DNA of 64,000 nucleotides from Pseudomonas sp. 5P_3.1_Bac2. GTDB lineage: Bacteria > Pseudomonadota > Gammaproteobacteria > Pseudomonadales > Pseudomonadaceae. Shown in pieces: positions 45,465 through 55,031 of this stretch. Position 1 is the stretch's first letter, and each line of letters opens with the position of its first letter. The stretch spans positions 434,001 through 498,000 of the forward strand of contig NZ_JANLNY010000023.1 in the NCBI RefSeq assembly GCF_025465995.1. The letters are read 5' to 3'. The translations under genes and the position numbers were made by a program. Below the pieces are notes generated by a model, which had not been told where the DNA came from, did no database searches, and saw only the letters and a program-made list of their open reading frames with translations.

Positions 45465-46019
45465 ATGCAGAGCAACCGCCTCCCCGAACAACTGGAAACC
45501 GAGCGCCTGATTATTCGCACAGCCAAGCCTGGCGACGGCGCGTTACTCAATGCGGCGCTGCGCGCGTCGGTTGCCGAACTGGCACCTTGGCTGCCTTGGG
45601 TTAGTCCTGAGCCTAGTCTGGAAGCGTCAGAAACCACCTGCCGCAAAGCCTATGGCCGCTGGTTGCTGAATGAGGATCTGATGGCCTTGTTGTTTCTTAA
45701 GAACAGCGGCCAGTTAATCGGCAGCAGCGGCTTGCATAAGCCGAACTGGGATCTGCGCCAGTTTGAAATCGGCTATTGGCGCTGCACCGGTTACGCCGGC
45801 CAAGGGCTAATCACCGAGGCGGTGCAAGCCCTGGCTGAACATGCGCTAAACGTACTGCAATCCAGCCGGGTGGAAATCACCATGGATGAGCGCAATAGCG
45901 CCAGTTGGCGGGTGGCCGAACGCGCCGGTTTTGAACTGGAAGGCACCTTGCGCAACGAGCGCTTGGACAACCACGGCAAGCTGCGTAACACCCGTGTGTA
46001 TTCGCGGGTCAGCCCGTAG
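45465..46019 (+). CDS. GNAT acetyltransferase, RimJ/RimL type
   Basis: This 184-residue protein starts with the RimJ/RimL-like LETERLIIRTAKPGDG and has the acetyl-CoA loop GYAGQGLITEAVQALAEHAL (about 107-126), then VEITMDERNSASWRVAERAGFELEGTLR, a typical end for this subgroup. Members acetylate ribosomal or other protein N-termini, or small amines; the substrate is unknown. The ATG at 45465 follows GGAAGGA, a strong ribosome-binding site, and is chosen over 45411. Confidence 0.88.
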   Translation: MQSNRLPEQLETERLIIRTAKPGDGALLNAALRASVAELAPWLPWVSPEPSLEASETTCRKAYGRWLLNEDLMALLFLKNSGQLIGSSGLHKPNWDLRQFEIGYWRCTGYAGQGLITEAVQALAEHALNVLQSSRVEITMDERNSASWRVAERAGFELEGTLRNERLDNHGKLRNTRVYSRVSP

Positions 46020-46169
46020 TTTTACCAACGTTTTAGCAGCGCTATGGCAGGGCGGAACACTGTCGCCCGAGCCTGCCTATGCTGTCGATCTATTTGGCAA
46101 ACTGCAGCAATTAACCATCAGACTGCCCAGCAGAGCCATCCCTAAACCAGCGCTTGTTTGAGACTCACC

Positions 46170-46616
46170 ATGCCCCATATCCGCCCCTATCACGACACCA
46201 CCGACCGCAGCCAAGTGATCCGCTTATGGCGCGAGCTGTTGGGCTATAACGTGCCCCATCGCCAGCCCGAGCTAAGCATCGATAACAAGCTGGCCTGCGC
46301 CGATGGCCTGTTCTTTGTCGCTGAGGCCCAGGGCCAGGTGATTGCCACGGCCATGGCCGGTTACGACGGTCACCGTGGTTGGCTCTACGCCGTGGCGGTG
46401 GACCCGGCATTTCAGCGTCAGGGCCTGGGTCAGCAACTCGTGGCCGTTGCCGAGCAAGCGCTAACGGCGTTGGGCTGCGTCAAAATCAATCTGCAAGTGC
46501 TAAGCAGTAACCAAGCCACCGCCGCCTTTTATGAAGCACTGGGCTATGAGGTGGAGCCGATTATCAGCATGGGCAAAATCATCCCGGCCAACTTGGCTGG
46601 GCCAAAGAGCACTTAA
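46170..46616 (+). CDS. GNAT acetyltransferase, YpeA type
   Basis: This 148-residue protein has a single GNAT domain. VIATAMAGYDGHRGWLYAVAVDPAFQRQGLGQQLV, quoted in part here as DPAFQRQGLGQQ, contains the R/QxxGxG/A acetyl-CoA loop, followed by LGCVKINLQVLSSNQ and FYEALGYEVE. Length and motif spacing match E. coli YpeA. The ATG at 46170 is chosen over a TTG at 46158. Substrate unknown. Confidence 0.88.
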   Translation: MPHIRPYHDTTDRSQVIRLWRELLGYNVPHRQPELSIDNKLACADGLFFVAEAQGQVIATAMAGYDGHRGWLYAVAVDPAFQRQGLGQQLVAVAEQALTALGCVKINLQVLSSNQATAAFYEALGYEVEPIISMGKIIPANLAGPKST

Positions 46617-46768
46617 GCAGAGCCACTCAGCCAAAGACCTAAGCAAGACGATTAGGCGACAGCCCGAAACCACCGCGTTAAGTGGATATGCCGGCCAATT
46701 CGCCAGCAGCGACAGCCCGTCTACGTGCAGCTCAGGTAGAATTGCCGCTTTTTTACCGAAGCCCTGCC

Positions 46769-48145
46769 ATGAACCCGAGCCCCAGCCCCGAAACTCGCGA
46801 TGAACTTATCTATGGCCTTAACGACAAACCCCGGCCATTAGCGGCGTTATTGGCGGCGTTACAGCATTTATTGGCGATTATCGTCCCGATCGTCACCCCA
46901 GGCTTGCTGATCTGCCAGGCCTTGGGCGTGTCGGCGCGGGACACCAATATCATCGTGTCGATGTCGCTGGTGATTTCCGGTATCGCCACGTTCGTGCAGT
47001 GCAAACGCTTTGGCCCGCTGGGCGCAGGCTTGCTGATTGTGCAGGGCACCAGCTTTAACTTTGTCGGCCCGCTGATTGCCGGTGGCGTGCTGTTGGTCAA
47101 GCAAGGCACGCCGGTGGAAGGGGTGATGGCGGCGATCTTTGGCGTGGTCATCGCCGGCTCGTTTATCGAGATCGCGGTGTCGCGCATTCTGCCCTTTATC
47201 AAGCACCTGATCAGCCCGCTGGTGACTGGCATCGTGGTGCTGATGATTGGCCTGACGCTGATTAAAGTCGGGCTGATCAGCATGGGCGGCGGCTACTCGG
47301 CCATGGCCAACGGCACCTTTGCCAACGGCGAAAACCTGCTGCTGTCCGGCGTAGTGCTGGCGGCGATCATTGTCCTCAACCGCCTGCCGTGGGTGTGGTT
47401 GCGCAGCTGCGCGATCATTGTCGCCCTGGCCATCGGCTATGCCCTGGCGGGCTATATGGGCCGTTTGGATTTCAGTGGCATGCACGCCGCCGAGCTGTTC
47501 CAGGTGCCGATGCCGCTGCACTTTGGCCTGGCATTCTCCTGGAGTCTGTTTATCCCCATGGTGGTGATTTATCTGGTCACCTCGCTGGAAGCCATCGGCG
47601 ATATCACCGCCACCAGCAAGCTGTCGCGCCAAGCCGTGGAAGGCCCGCAGTGGATGCAGCGGATCAAAGGCGGCGTGCTGGTCAACGGGGTGAACTCGCT
47701 GCTGGCCGGGCTGTTTAACACCTTCCCCAGCTCGGTGTTTGCGCAGAACAACGGCATCATCCAGCTCACCGGCATTGCCAGCCGCCATGTCGGCCTGTGG
47801 ATTGCCGCTCTGCTGGTGATTCTCGGCCTGTTTCCCAGCGTCGCCGGAGCGCTGCAAGCCGTGCCGGAGCCGGTGCTGGGTGGCGCTGCGCTGGTGATGT
47901 TTGGCGCGGTAGCCGCTGCCGGGATCAATATCCTCGCCGGGGTGCAATTGGATCGCCGCGCCTTGCTGATTATCTCGGTGTCGCTGGCCTTGGGTCTGGG
48001 CTTTTCCCAGGTGCCGGAATTCCTCGCCCACCTGCCGGCTTCGGTGCGCAACGTACTGGAATCGGGAGTGGCGACGGGCGGCATTTGCGCCCTGCTGATG
48101 AACTGGTTTTTGCCGCAAAGCCCGGCTAGTCAGAACGCTGAATAA
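46769..48145 (+). CDS. NCS2-family purine/uracil permease
   Basis: This 458-residue inner-membrane transporter has about 14 predicted helices of the UraA/XanQ fold. Family motifs are GTSFNFVGPL and the NCS2 signature QNNGIIQLTG near 322. It ends with a hydrophobic helix and a short polar tail. Close relatives of this length and motif set carry xanthine or urate. The gene sits at the place of PA0352 in PAO1 (from memory). The ATG at 46769 (MNPSPSPE) is chosen over 46682, which lies in unconserved sequence. Confidence 0.9.
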   Translation: MNPSPSPETRDELIYGLNDKPRPLAALLAALQHLLAIIVPIVTPGLLICQALGVSARDTNIIVSMSLVISGIATFVQCKRFGPLGAGLLIVQGTSFNFVGPLIAGGVLLVKQGTPVEGVMAAIFGVVIAGSFIEIAVSRILPFIKHLISPLVTGIVVLMIGLTLIKVGLISMGGGYSAMANGTFANGENLLLSGVVLAAIIVLNRLPWVWLRSCAIIVALAIGYALAGYMGRLDFSGMHAAELFQVPMPLHFGLAFSWSLFIPMVVIYLVTSLEAIGDITATSKLSRQAVEGPQWMQRIKGGVLVNGVNSLLAGLFNTFPSSVFAQNNGIIQLTGIASRHVGLWIAALLVILGLFPSVAGALQAVPEPVLGGAALVMFGAVAAAGINILAGVQLDRRALLIISVSLALGLGFSQVPEFLAHLPASVRNVLESGVATGGICALLMNWFLPQSPASQNAE

Positions 48146-48187
48146 GCCAGCCGCGGCGCGCGGCCATTAAGCAGCGCGCCGAGAGGT

Positions 48188-48700
48188 TTAGATTTTGTCC
48201 CAAGTCTCGAAGGCGTAAGCCGGAGTCTCTTGCGTCGCCGGCAGGGCTTCGACGCTGCTGCGCTGCCACTGGCTGGCGTCCACTTCAGGGAACCAGGCAT
48301 CGCCCTCAGGGCTTAGCTCGACACGGGTCAGGTACAGGCGATCGGCCTGGGCCAAGGCCAACTCATACAACTGCGCGCCGCCAATCAGCATCAGCTCAGT
48401 GGCGCCGGTTTCGCGGGCCCAGGCTTCGGCGCGCACGAGCGCATCAGCTAGGCTGACAAAAACTTCCGCGCCCTCGAGCTGCAAACCCGCCTGGCGGCTG
48501 ACCACCAGATTGAGCCGGCCCGGCAGCGGGCGGCCAAGGGAGTCCCAAGTTTTGCGGCCCATGATGATCGGCTTGCCGAGGGTCAGAGCTTTGAAGTGTT
48601 TAAGATCCGCTGGCAGGTGCCAGGGCAACTGGTTATCGCGGCCAATCACGCGGTTTTGCGCGAGGGCAGCAATCAGGCAGAGTGGGAGCTTGGTATTCAT
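48188..48700 (-). CDS. folA: Dihydrofolate reductase FolA
   Basis: FolA reduces dihydrofolate to tetrahydrofolate with NADPH, replenishing the folate consumed by thymidylate synthase. The 170-residue protein has LCLIAALAQNRVIG, LPWHLPADLKHFK (with the catalytic acidic residue), IIMGRKTWDSLG and ELMLIGGAQLYELAL. The ATG at 48700 (MNTKLPL) is used because the fold begins there. It is 42 bp from the convergent permease gene. thyA lies about 6 kb away on the same strand. Confidence 0.96.
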   Translation of the reverse strand: MNTKLPLCLIAALAQNRVIGRDNQLPWHLPADLKHFKALTLGKPIIMGRKTWDSLGRPLPGRLNLVVSRQAGLQLEGAEVFVSLADALVRAEAWARETGATELMLIGGAQLYELALAQADRLYLTRVELSPEGDAWFPEVDASQWQRSSVEALPATQETPAYAFETWDKI

Positions 48701-48842
48701 GGCGCGCAGCATAGCAGAGGGCAGCGACTGAGCGATTGGCAAAAGCGCCGAGCTGCGCACACTGGCGGTTAACGCTGGTTGTCACGCGCCTGTAACCTTG
48801 CCTGTTGAGGCTAGCAACCCTTACCCGCATGGAGTGCATTTT

Positions 48843-49952
48843 ATGCCTAAGTTGATGGACAAACTTATCCACAGCCTGCTGATCGGCGGCTTGAGCTTCC
48901 CCCTCTTGGCTTGCGCCGCGAGCCCCAACTCTGGCCATCACGGCCAGCCCAGCGAGCCCAAACCACTGATCATCGCCCACCGCGGCGCCAGCGGTTATGT
49001 CCCCGAGCACACCCTGGCCGCTTACTCTCTGGCCATCCTGCAAGGCGCCGACTATATCGAGCCGGATGTGGTGTCGAGCAAGGACGGCGTGCTGCTGGCC
49101 CGCCACGACAACGAGCTGGGCCTGACCACCGATGTGGCGCAGCATCCGGAGTTCGCCAATCGCCGGCGCAGCCAAAACATCGATGGCGTGACGCTCGATG
49201 GCTGGTTTACCGAAGACTTCACTCTCGCCGAGCTGAAAACCCTGCGTGCCATCGAGCGCATCCCGGCGATTCGCCCCGGCAATGCGCGCTTGGACGGCGC
49301 CTTTAAAATCGCCACCCTGCAGGAAATCATCGACTTGGTGAAAGCCCTGCAAAACAGCGAACAACGCCAAATCGGCCTGTATATCGAAACCAAGCACCCC
49401 AGCCACTTCCAGAGCATTGGCTTACCGCTGGAAGGTCGCCTGCTGAGCATCCTGCGCAAAAACGGCTACGACAGCCGCAAAGCGCCGGTGTATATCCAGT
49501 CCTTCGAGGTGGACAACCTCAAAGCCCTCAGCCAGCGCACGTCGATTCGGCTGATTCAGCTGATGTCCGGCGAAGGCCAACCCTATGACCAAACGCTGGC
49601 CGGCAGCCGCCTGACCTTCGCCCAGATGAGCACCCCGGCCGGGCTTAAAGCCATCGCCCGCTACGCCGCTGGCATCGGCCCGGACAAAAACCAAATCATC
49701 CCGCGCGATGCCAACGGCAACCTGACACAGCCCACCCGCTTGGTCGCCGATGCCCACGCGGCGGGGCTGAAGGTGCACCCTTACACCTTCCGCGCGGAAA
49801 ACAACTTCCTGCCTAGCGACCTGCGCAGCAGCAATGAACCCGCCGAGCGCGGCGATATCAACGCAGAGCTGAAGCGCTTTTTGGCCACCGGCATCGATGG
49901 CCTGTTTATCGACCAGGCCGATATCGCCCTCAAGCTGCGCCAGCAGCCATAA
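48843..49952 (+). CDS. glpQ: Glycerophosphodiester phosphodiesterase GlpQ
   Basis: GlpQ hydrolyses glycerophosphodiesters to glycerol 3-phosphate and alcohol in the periplasm. The 369-residue precursor has a signal region ending LLACAAS; the LLAC could be a lipobox with Cys24, so it may be a lipoprotein. Catalytic motifs are IIAHRGASGYVPEHTLAAY, cited in part as AHRGASGYVPEHT, and EPDVVSSKDGVLLARHDN. The ATG at 48843 fits the signal peptide. The gene stands at the PA0347 place in PAO1 (from memory). Confidence 0.93.
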   Translation: MPKLMDKLIHSLLIGGLSFPLLACAASPNSGHHGQPSEPKPLIIAHRGASGYVPEHTLAAYSLAILQGADYIEPDVVSSKDGVLLARHDNELGLTTDVAQHPEFANRRRSQNIDGVTLDGWFTEDFTLAELKTLRAIERIPAIRPGNARLDGAFKIATLQEIIDLVKALQNSEQRQIGLYIETKHPSHFQSIGLPLEGRLLSILRKNGYDSRKAPVYIQSFEVDNLKALSQRTSIRLIQLMSGEGQPYDQTLAGSRLTFAQMSTPAGLKAIARYAAGIGPDKNQIIPRDANGNLTQPTRLVADAHAAGLKVHPYTFRAENNFLPSDLRSSNEPAERGDINAELKRFLATGIDGLFIDQADIALKLRQQP

Positions 49953-50076
49953 GCCGTCCTTAGTGCGCCCCTGCTCAGGCTCGGGCACTTAAGTAATAAG
50001 GCACTTAGACGAGCTGGCTTCGCATCCACAAAGCTCTGCGGTTATGCTGACCCCAGCCTAACTGCAGAGACGTCGC

Positions 50077-51474
50077 GTGACTGAACCCCGACCTACTTCC
50101 CATCCCCTGCATCGCCTGTGGCTGAGCGAAGCCATACGCCTGCGTGAAGAACAAGCCGGCCTGCTCGACGACAGCGAGGCCAATCGCCGTGCCCAAGCCC
50201 AGACACCAAGCGGCGAACTCAGTGAGTTGATCAGCCAACGTGCCGTGCTCTTGGCCGAGCGCGATGGTCAGGCCAAGGCCCTGCAACATTGGCTACAAGG
50301 CGCGCGTCTGGCCGGCTGGCTGCTCTTGCTGCTGGCGATTGTCAGCGGCAGCGGCCTCGCCGTGGCGGCGCTGGGCAACGGTCAGCAACCGGTCAATGTG
50401 TTCTGGGCCTTGGGCAGCCTGCTCGGGGTCAACGCCCTGTTGCTGCTCGGCTGGTTATTCAGCTTGCTGCTGGCCCGCGACAGCGGCGGCGCGTTGGGCC
50501 GCTTATGGCTGTGGCTTAGCGGCAAACTGGCGCGCGACGCCCAGGCCGCACAACTGGCGCCAGCCCTGTTGCTGCTGTTGGGCCGCCAGCGCTTGACCCG
50601 CTGGGGACTGGCCGTGCTGGTGCATAGCTTCTGGCTGGTGACGCTGCTGTGCGCGCTGATCACCCTGCTGATCATGCTCTCGACCCGGCGCTACGGCTTT
50701 GTCTGGGAAAGCACCCTGTGGGGCAGCGACAGCTTTGTCGCCCTCACCCAAAGCCTCGGCCACCTGCCGGCGCTGCTGGGTTTTAGCCTGCCGGATGCCG
50801 ACTTAATCCGCGCCAGTGGCAGCAGCGCGCTGACCGATGAAAACGCGCGCCTGCACTGGGCCAGCTGGCTGGTAGGCGTGCTGCTGGTCTATGGTCTGAT
50901 TCCACGCCTGCTGTTGGCCCTGTACTGCGCCTGGCGTTGGCGCAGAGGGGTAAAGCAGCTGCAACTCGACCTCAGCCTACCCGGCTACCAACTGCTGCGC
51001 GAACGCCTGCAACCCAGCAGCGAACGTTTGGGCGTGTGCGATGCCGCCCCCGGCACCCTGCATCAGAGCAGCGCCGGGCAAACCTTGGCCAGCAGCCAAG
51101 GGGCCTTGCTGGTGGCGATTGAGCTGGACCCGGCACGCAGTTGGCCGCCGCAACTGCCCAAGGGCATCAGCGATGCCGGGGTAATCGACAGCCGCGAACA
51201 GCGCCGGCAGTTGCTCGACCAGCTCAGCCGCTTCCCCGCCGAGCGCCTGCTGATTGCCTGCGACCCACGGCGCTCCCCGGATCGCGGAAGCTTAGCGCTG
51301 ATCGCCGAACTCTCACGCAGCGCCAGCAGCACCCGCGTCTGGCTGCTGCAAGCACCGCCCGGTGAAGCCCTCGACAGCCAACGCCTGAGCGACTGGCACC
51401 AGGCCCTGGAGCAACTGCAACTGATCCACAGCAGCAGCGCGCCCTTCACCTGGCTGGAGAGCGGCCATGACTAA
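50077..51474 (+). CDS. DUF2868 membrane protein
   Basis: This 465-residue protein has a charged N-terminal stretch (REEQAGLLDDSEANRRAQ), four predicted membrane helices (about 77-97, 107-130, 182-207 and 265-288) and a C-terminal cytoplasmic domain of about 170 residues. It corresponds to DUF2868, usually encoded directly upstream of a DUF3482 GTPase, as here with an 8-bp overlap. The pair looks like a membrane-anchored GTPase complex; its function is unknown. The start is a GTG at 50077. Confidence 0.82.
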   Translation: MTEPRPTSHPLHRLWLSEAIRLREEQAGLLDDSEANRRAQAQTPSGELSELISQRAVLLAERDGQAKALQHWLQGARLAGWLLLLLAIVSGSGLAVAALGNGQQPVNVFWALGSLLGVNALLLLGWLFSLLLARDSGGALGRLWLWLSGKLARDAQAAQLAPALLLLLGRQRLTRWGLAVLVHSFWLVTLLCALITLLIMLSTRRYGFVWESTLWGSDSFVALTQSLGHLPALLGFSLPDADLIRASGSSALTDENARLHWASWLVGVLLVYGLIPRLLLALYCAWRWRRGVKQLQLDLSLPGYQLLRERLQPSSERLGVCDAAPGTLHQSSAGQTLASSQGALLVAIELDPARSWPPQLPKGISDAGVIDSREQRRQLLDQLSRFPAERLLIACDPRRSPDRGSLALIAELSRSASSTRVWLLQAPPGEALDSQRLSDWHQALEQLQLIHSSSAPFTWLESGHD

Positions 51475-52831
51475 AGCCCTGCAACTGGCCGTAGTCGGCC
51501 ATACCAACGTGGGTAAAACCTCGTTGCTGCGCACCCTGACCCGCGATGTCGGCTTCGGCGAAGTCTCCCATCGACCCAGCACCACCCGCCATGTCGAGGG
51601 CGCCCGGCTATCGGTGGCGGGCCAGGCCTTACTGGAGCTGTACGACACGCCCGGCTTGGAAGACGCCATCGCCCTGCTCGACTACTTAGAACAACTGGAT
51701 CGCCCTGGCGAGCGTCTCGACGGCCCGGCGCGGCTGGAGCGTTTTTTAGCCGGCAGCGAAGCCCGCCAGCGCTTTGAACAAGAAGCCAAGGTGTTGCGCC
51801 AACTGCTGGCCAGCGATGCCGGCCTGTATGTGATCGACGCCCGCGAGCCGGTGCTGGCCAAGTACCGCGACGAACTGGCGACCCTGGCCATGTGCGGCCG
51901 CCCGCTGCTGCCGGTGCTGAACTTTGTCAGCGGCCAGCAAGCGCGTCAGCAAGAGTGGCGCGAAGCCCTGGCACGCTTAGGCCTGCATGCCCTGATCGAA
52001 TTCGACAGCGTGGCGCCGCCACTGGACGCCGAGCAGCGTCTGTATGAAAGCCTGGCCCTGCTGCTGGAAAAAGCCCGCCCGCAACTGCAACTGCTGCTCG
52101 ATGATCAAGCCGAGCAACGCCAGTTGCGCCTGAATAGCGGCAAACGCCTGATCGCCGAGCTGCTGGTCGATGTCGCCGCCTGTAGACGCAGCGTGGCCAA
52201 CGAAGGCAATCAGGTGCCGCAGGCCATCGAAGCGCTGCACAGCAGCGTGCGCCAGCGCGAGCAGCAATGCGTCGAAGGACTGCTGCGCCTGTATGCCTTT
52301 CGCCGTGAAGATGCCAAGGCCGGCGAACTGCCTCTGCTCGACGGCCGTTGGGGCGACGATCTGTTTAACCCCGAGACCCTCAAACAACTGGGGATCAAAC
52401 TCGGTGGTGGGATTGCCGCCGGTGCCGCGGCCGGCGCCGGGGTTGATCTGCTGGTCGGCGGCCTGACCTTAGGCGCCGCGGCCGCCGTGGGCGCGCTCTT
52501 GGGCGGCGGCGCGCAAACCCTGCGCAGCTACGGCGCGCGGCTTAAAGGCAAGCTGCAAGGCCAACGCGAGCTGACCGTCGACGACGCCGTGCTGCGCCTG
52601 CTCGCCGTGCGTCAGCAGCAACTGCTGCAAGCCCTGCAAGGCCGTGGCCATGCCGCGCTGGAGGCGATTCAACTGAACAACCCGCAAGACAGCAGCTGGC
52701 AAACCGGCAAACTGCCCCCCGCCCTCGGCAAAGCCCGCGCCCATCCGGAGTGGTCGAGCCTTAATCCCAATGCGCAGTTGCAGCACAGCGAACGCCAGCA
52801 GCAAATTCAGCTGCTCAGCCAAACGCTGTAA
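51467..52831 (+). CDS. DUF3482 Era-like GTPase
   Basis: This 454-residue protein has an N-terminal TrmE-Era-EngA-like GTPase domain with the P-loop VVGHTNVGKTSL (9-20), the switch Thr in PSTTRHVEG and G3 YDTPGLED. The C-terminal part (DUF3482) ends with a glycine-rich hydrophobic hairpin (LGGGIAAGAAAGAGVDLLVGG region, about 310-345), which could insert into a membrane. Gene overlap with the DUF2868 gene suggests a stable complex. The cellular role is not established. Confidence 0.85.
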   Translation: MTKALQLAVVGHTNVGKTSLLRTLTRDVGFGEVSHRPSTTRHVEGARLSVAGQALLELYDTPGLEDAIALLDYLEQLDRPGERLDGPARLERFLAGSEARQRFEQEAKVLRQLLASDAGLYVIDAREPVLAKYRDELATLAMCGRPLLPVLNFVSGQQARQQEWREALARLGLHALIEFDSVAPPLDAEQRLYESLALLLEKARPQLQLLLDDQAEQRQLRLNSGKRLIAELLVDVAACRRSVANEGNQVPQAIEALHSSVRQREQQCVEGLLRLYAFRREDAKAGELPLLDGRWGDDLFNPETLKQLGIKLGGGIAAGAAAGAGVDLLVGGLTLGAAAAVGALLGGGAQTLRSYGARLKGKLQGQRELTVDDAVLRLLAVRQQQLLQALQGRGHAALEAIQLNNPQDSSWQTGKLPPALGKARAHPEWSSLNPNAQLQHSERQQQIQLLSQTL

Positions 52832-53007
52832 ACGTGAAATATTTAGGGGAGAAGCGCTGTTGTGGATCCTCTGGGCGTTGATGGCCACTAGCACCATTTC
52901 TAGACGCCCAAACAAATCCGGCAGATTGCTGGGTAGTTGAGTTGTTTTAGGGAAAATGATCGATGCGGGCTGTATTGTAGGGCCATTTTTATAAATGGAA
53001 GCCCTGC

Positions 53008-54279
53008 ATGTGCTCAGAAAAAAACACGCCAGCCGAGCCTGCCGAATCTTTCTCTTGGACATTGAACTTTCTGAAGGAACACTATGGCTGGGTTTCTGCG
53101 CTCGCTGCCGTCCTATCCCCAATCGCAGGCATCTTCAACCTTTTGACCTACTCTCGCTACATCGGTCGACCAGATGTGTTTATGCCCTCGCTTGAGCTCG
53201 GCCCAGGATTGATTTTGCTTTGGCTGGCCTACATGCTGTTCTTCGTTTTGCTAATCGGTAGCATGTTGATCTCTTCGCTATTTCTATCCTTCGGGCTGGA
53301 CGAGCTTCGCCCAAAGCCCGAGGTCGCCGCATCGATTGTTCGCAAGCTGATAATAATCACTGCCGCCTCAATGTTCGTTCTCATACTTCCGGTAGGCTAT
53401 CGGGCCTATAACGGGGAGGTGACTAGCGTTTGGTGGGGGCTAGCAGTCTTTGCTATCCCAGCACTGTGTTCGTGGTTTTTCATCGCCGGGAATATTGATA
53501 AGGCTGAATCGCTAGGTCGCGTGGTTAATCGCTGGCAGTGGCTTGCGGCTTGCGGCGCCTTTACTTTGGTAGTGGGCTTTGCGGCACTATCCAGTATCTA
53601 TCCCGCCTGGTTAGTGACTATGTTCTACCAAGAGCGGGGGATAACGGGAGGTGCAGCAGAAGCTGGTTTCTTTTGTGTCATCGCCATGGTCTTTTCTCTG
53701 GCTCCCTCCTTTGGTTACTACCATTTAGCATCCAAGGGCCGAGCAAAGCAGGTTAGAGGGGGGCTCTGGGGGGGGGTTGTGTTTTTGGCATTGTTGATGA
53801 TGATGATTCCATCGCTGTTGGTTTTCCCGGCTGTGTTTGCCATCAAGTTTCTCGGCATCAGTGACCGGCAGATCAATCGGTACCTGATTACCAATGCTGA
53901 GTATCCCGCCAATGTCCTGGATACGAAGCTCTGGTCGCTATCGCGCAGCATGGAGATGAAGTACATCATTGAAGGGTTCGCGCTCTATCGCTACGGTTCT
54001 ATTGTCCTCTTGTGCCCGTCTCACCTTGAGAAGACCAAGGAGAACGATCTCGATAAGCGCACAGGTCAGTGCATACCGTTTGCAAAAAGTGATGTAAAGC
54101 AACTAGATCAGGTGATACCTCCAAAAAAACCTACACAAGTCAAAACTATCGCTTATCTCTACTGCAACAACTTCGGTCACTTGGCAAACTCGGATAAAAC
54201 AGGCTACTCCATGGTGGCAGTAGCCATACCCAAGCCTTACACCGCGACCGGTGCAGGGATATGCGGGTGGGCTTGGTAG
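53008..54279 (+). CDS. Orphan polytopic membrane protein overlapping thyA
   Basis: This 423-residue protein has about seven predicted helices (near 28-52, 66-94, 112-130, 140-155, 173-197, 215-235 and 249-272) and a C-terminal soluble domain of about 140 residues with several Cys. No known family was recognised. Composition is AT-richer than its neighbours, and no orthologue is recalled at this point in PAO1. Its last 43 bases, coding the end of the protein, lie within the 3' end of convergent thyA. It is probably an acquired gene. Confidence 0.7.
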   Translation: MCSEKNTPAEPAESFSWTLNFLKEHYGWVSALAAVLSPIAGIFNLLTYSRYIGRPDVFMPSLELGPGLILLWLAYMLFFVLLIGSMLISSLFLSFGLDELRPKPEVAASIVRKLIIITAASMFVLILPVGYRAYNGEVTSVWWGLAVFAIPALCSWFFIAGNIDKAESLGRVVNRWQWLAACGAFTLVVGFAALSSIYPAWLVTMFYQERGITGGAAEAGFFCVIAMVFSLAPSFGYYHLASKGRAKQVRGGLWGGVVFLALLMMMIPSLLVFPAVFAIKFLGISDRQINRYLITNAEYPANVLDTKLWSLSRSMEMKYIIEGFALYRYGSIVLLCPSHLEKTKENDLDKRTGQCIPFAKSDVKQLDQVIPPKKPTQVKTIAYLYCNNFGHLANSDKTGYSMVAVAIPKPYTATGAGICGWAW

Positions 54280-55031
54280 CCGACCAGTTCGAAGTCTTCG
54301 TAGTGGAAGCCGAACACGTCTTTGATTGCAGGGTTGAGCTTCATCTGCGGCAGTGGCAGCGGCTCGCGGCTCAGTTGCAGGTCGGCCTGTTCGATATGGT
54401 TGGCGTACAGGTGGCAGTCGCCGCCGGTCCAGACGAAGTCGCCGGGCTCAAGCTCGCAGACCTGGGCAATCATCAGGGTCAGCAAGGCGTAGCTGGCAAT
54501 GTTAAACGGCACACCCAGGAAGATATCCGCTGAGCGCTGATACAGCTGACAGCTCAGTTTGCCGTCGGCCACGTAGAACTGGAACAGCGCGTGGCACGGC
54601 GGCAGGGCCATGTGCTCGACCTGCGCCGGGTTCCACGCCGAGACGATCAAGCGGCGCGAATCCGGGGTGGTTTTGATCATATGGATTAGCTTACTGATCT
54701 GGTCGATCGACTCACCGTTGCCGGCTGGCCAACTGCGCCATTGGTAGCCATACACCGGGCCCAGGTTGCCGTTTTCATCGGCCCACTCATCCCAGATGCG
54801 CACACCGTTATCCTTGAGGTACTGGATATTGGTGTCGCCCTTAAGGAACCACAGCAGCTCATGGATGATGGATTTCAGGTGACACTTTTTGGTGGTCACC
54901 AAGGGAAAACCATCGGCCAGGTTAAAGCGCATTTGGTGGGCAAAAATGCTGTAGGTGCCAGTACCGGTGCGGTCACTTTTAAAGGTGCCCGTATCACGCA
55001 CCAGCCGCATCATGTCGAGGTACTGCTTCAT
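54237..55031 (-). CDS. thyA: Thymidylate synthase ThyA
   Basis: ThyA methylates dUMP to dTMP using methylenetetrahydrofolate. The 264-residue product has the same length as E. coli ThyA, with the nucleophile Cys146 in [10 protein letters not shown], the Arg cluster [13 protein letters not shown] and the folate-binding ending [15 protein letters not shown] tail (here [10 protein letters not shown]). It overlaps lgt by 4 bp, so the lgt-thyA pair is one transcript. Its 3' end overlaps the convergent orphan membrane gene by 43 bp. Confidence 0.97.
   Translation of the reverse strand: MKQYLDMMRLVRDTGTFKSDRTGTGTYSIFAHQMRFNLADGFPLVTTKKCHLKSIIHELLWFLKGDTNIQYLKDNGVRIWDEWADENGNLGPVYGYQWRSWPAGNGESIDQISKLIHMIKTTPDSRRLIVSAWNPAQVEHMALPPCHALFQFYVADGKLSCQLYQRSADIFLGVPFNIASYALLTLMIAQVCELEPGDFVWTGGDCHLYANHIEQADLQLSREPLPLPQMKLNPAIKDVFGFHYEDFELVGYQAHPHIPAPVAV

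Noticed and set aside
46868..48118. 416-codon minus-strand frame opposite the NCS2 permease
   Set aside because: The translation is rich in His, Gln and Arg, the usual signature of the reverse complement of a membrane protein gene.
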